From NCBI RefSeq assembly GCF_020169335.1, contig NZ_JAIEZN010000001.1, forward strand, positions 1,723,705-1,787,704: a stretch of DNA of 64,000 bases. The letters are read 5' to 3'. The DNA comes from Devosia aquimaris (GTDB lineage Bacteria; Pseudomonadota; Alphaproteobacteria; Rhizobiales; Devosiaceae). A program made the position numbers and the translations under genes. The notes under the pieces were generated by a model. The model was not told the DNA's origin and searched no databases. It worked only from the letters and a program-made list of their open reading frames with translations. Below, one piece after another: positions 63,651 through 64,000 of the stretch (position 1 is its first letter; each line of letters opens with the position of its first letter).

Positions 63651-64000
63651 ATGTCTGACATTTCACTCTCAAAGGCCGTCCGGTCGAACCTCCTTTCGCT
63701 CAAGGGCACCGCCGACATGATGGCTGAGACGCAGAATCGTCTCTCCACCGGCAACAAGGTGAACTCGGCTCTGGACAACCCCAGCAACTGGTTCACGGCC
63801 AAGGGCCTGACCAACCGCGCCAGCGACCTGAATGCGCTCATGGACTCCATGGCCAACGGCATTCAGACCCTCAAGGCTGCGGACAATGGCTTGTCGGCCA
63901 TGACCAAGACCCTGGAGTCGATGCAGTCGACCCTCCGTCAGGCCCGTCAGGACAAGTCGTTCAACACCGAATCGCTGACCCTGGACAAGATCAACCCGAA
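63651..64000 (+). CDS. Flagellin 2, cut by the window edge
   Basis: The first 116 codons of a second flagellin (MSDISLSKAVRSNLLSLKGTADMMAETQNRLSTG). Its D0/D1 end is very like flagellin 1, and two DNA blocks (63717-63818 and 63855-64000) are almost base-for-base identical to it, while short parts between are not. GCAAGGATCG precedes ATG 63651. The rest lies outside the window. Confidence 0.93.
   Translation, partial: MSDISLSKAVRSNLLSLKGTADMMAETQNRLSTGNKVNSALDNPSNWFTAKGLTNRASDLNALMDSMANGIQTLKAADNGLSAMTKTLESMQSTLRQARQDKSFNTESLTLDKINP

Overview
The window looks like a GC-rich alphaproteobacterial chromosome of the order Hyphomicrobiales, most like Devosia or a close relative (inference from gene content and order). 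The evidence is CckA, a FliX/FlgI divergent pair, a DUF6468 gene and a MotE-type gene after fliM, TTAA-N7-TTAA CtrA-type boxes, a GTTC-N7-GTTC LexA box at recA, and a DksA with one cysteine. No rRNA, tRNA, CRISPR array, insertion sequence or prophage was seen. Coding density is very high and many starts and stops overlap.

Region 1 (1-35.6 kb) is mainly housekeeping and accessory metabolism. It begins with a bolA / DUF6665 / HIT / HAD / grxD run. Next come a GNAT-Dabb pair, two MFS carriers, a second-type clpP, an ArsR-SRPBCC pair divergent from an aminotransferase, an inositol-phosphatase-like gene with ttcA, a BacA/SbmA-like transporter, rpsD, a third MFS carrier, trmJ, GFA and TfoX-like genes, a fabF-like gene, marR and icd. 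The rest holds a von Willebrand factor A protein with repeated beta domains, a FadL-like porin, tandem EamA carriers, alaS, recA with a LexA control region, a GguC-like gene with an aldo/keto reductase, and the hybrid kinase gene cckA.

Region 2 (36.1-51.9 kb and 58.3-64.0 kb) is a flagellar island. The transcription units are flgB-flgC-fliE-fliQ-fliR-flhB (minus), fliO-fliP (plus), a 1112-residue TPR protein (minus), fliL-fliM-DUF6468-motE-like (minus), flgF-flgG-flgA-flgH (plus), fliX (minus), flgI-rod binding protein-FlgN-like (plus), and two flagellins, the second cut by the window edge. Six CtrA-type boxes and two sigma-54-type promoters can be read in it. The CtrA boxes lie before flgB/fliO, the TPR gene, fliL, fliX and both flagellins. 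The sigma-54 boxes lie before flgF and flgI. This matches the two-tier class II / class III hierarchy known from Caulobacter, and cckA, the kinase at the top of the CtrA relay, is in the same window.

Region 3 (52.2-58.2 kb) interrupts the flagellar genes. It holds an M32 carboxypeptidase, an ABC-F ATPase with a possible leader peptide, and a small curli-like locus: two secreted curlin-repeat proteins on either side of a CsgH/CsgC-like gene. Both curlin genes are preceded by the same 15-bp element. A DGPF-domain protein and dksA follow. The least described parts are this compact curlin locus, which has no secretion genes nearby, and the 1112-residue TPR protein that appears to be under flagellar control.
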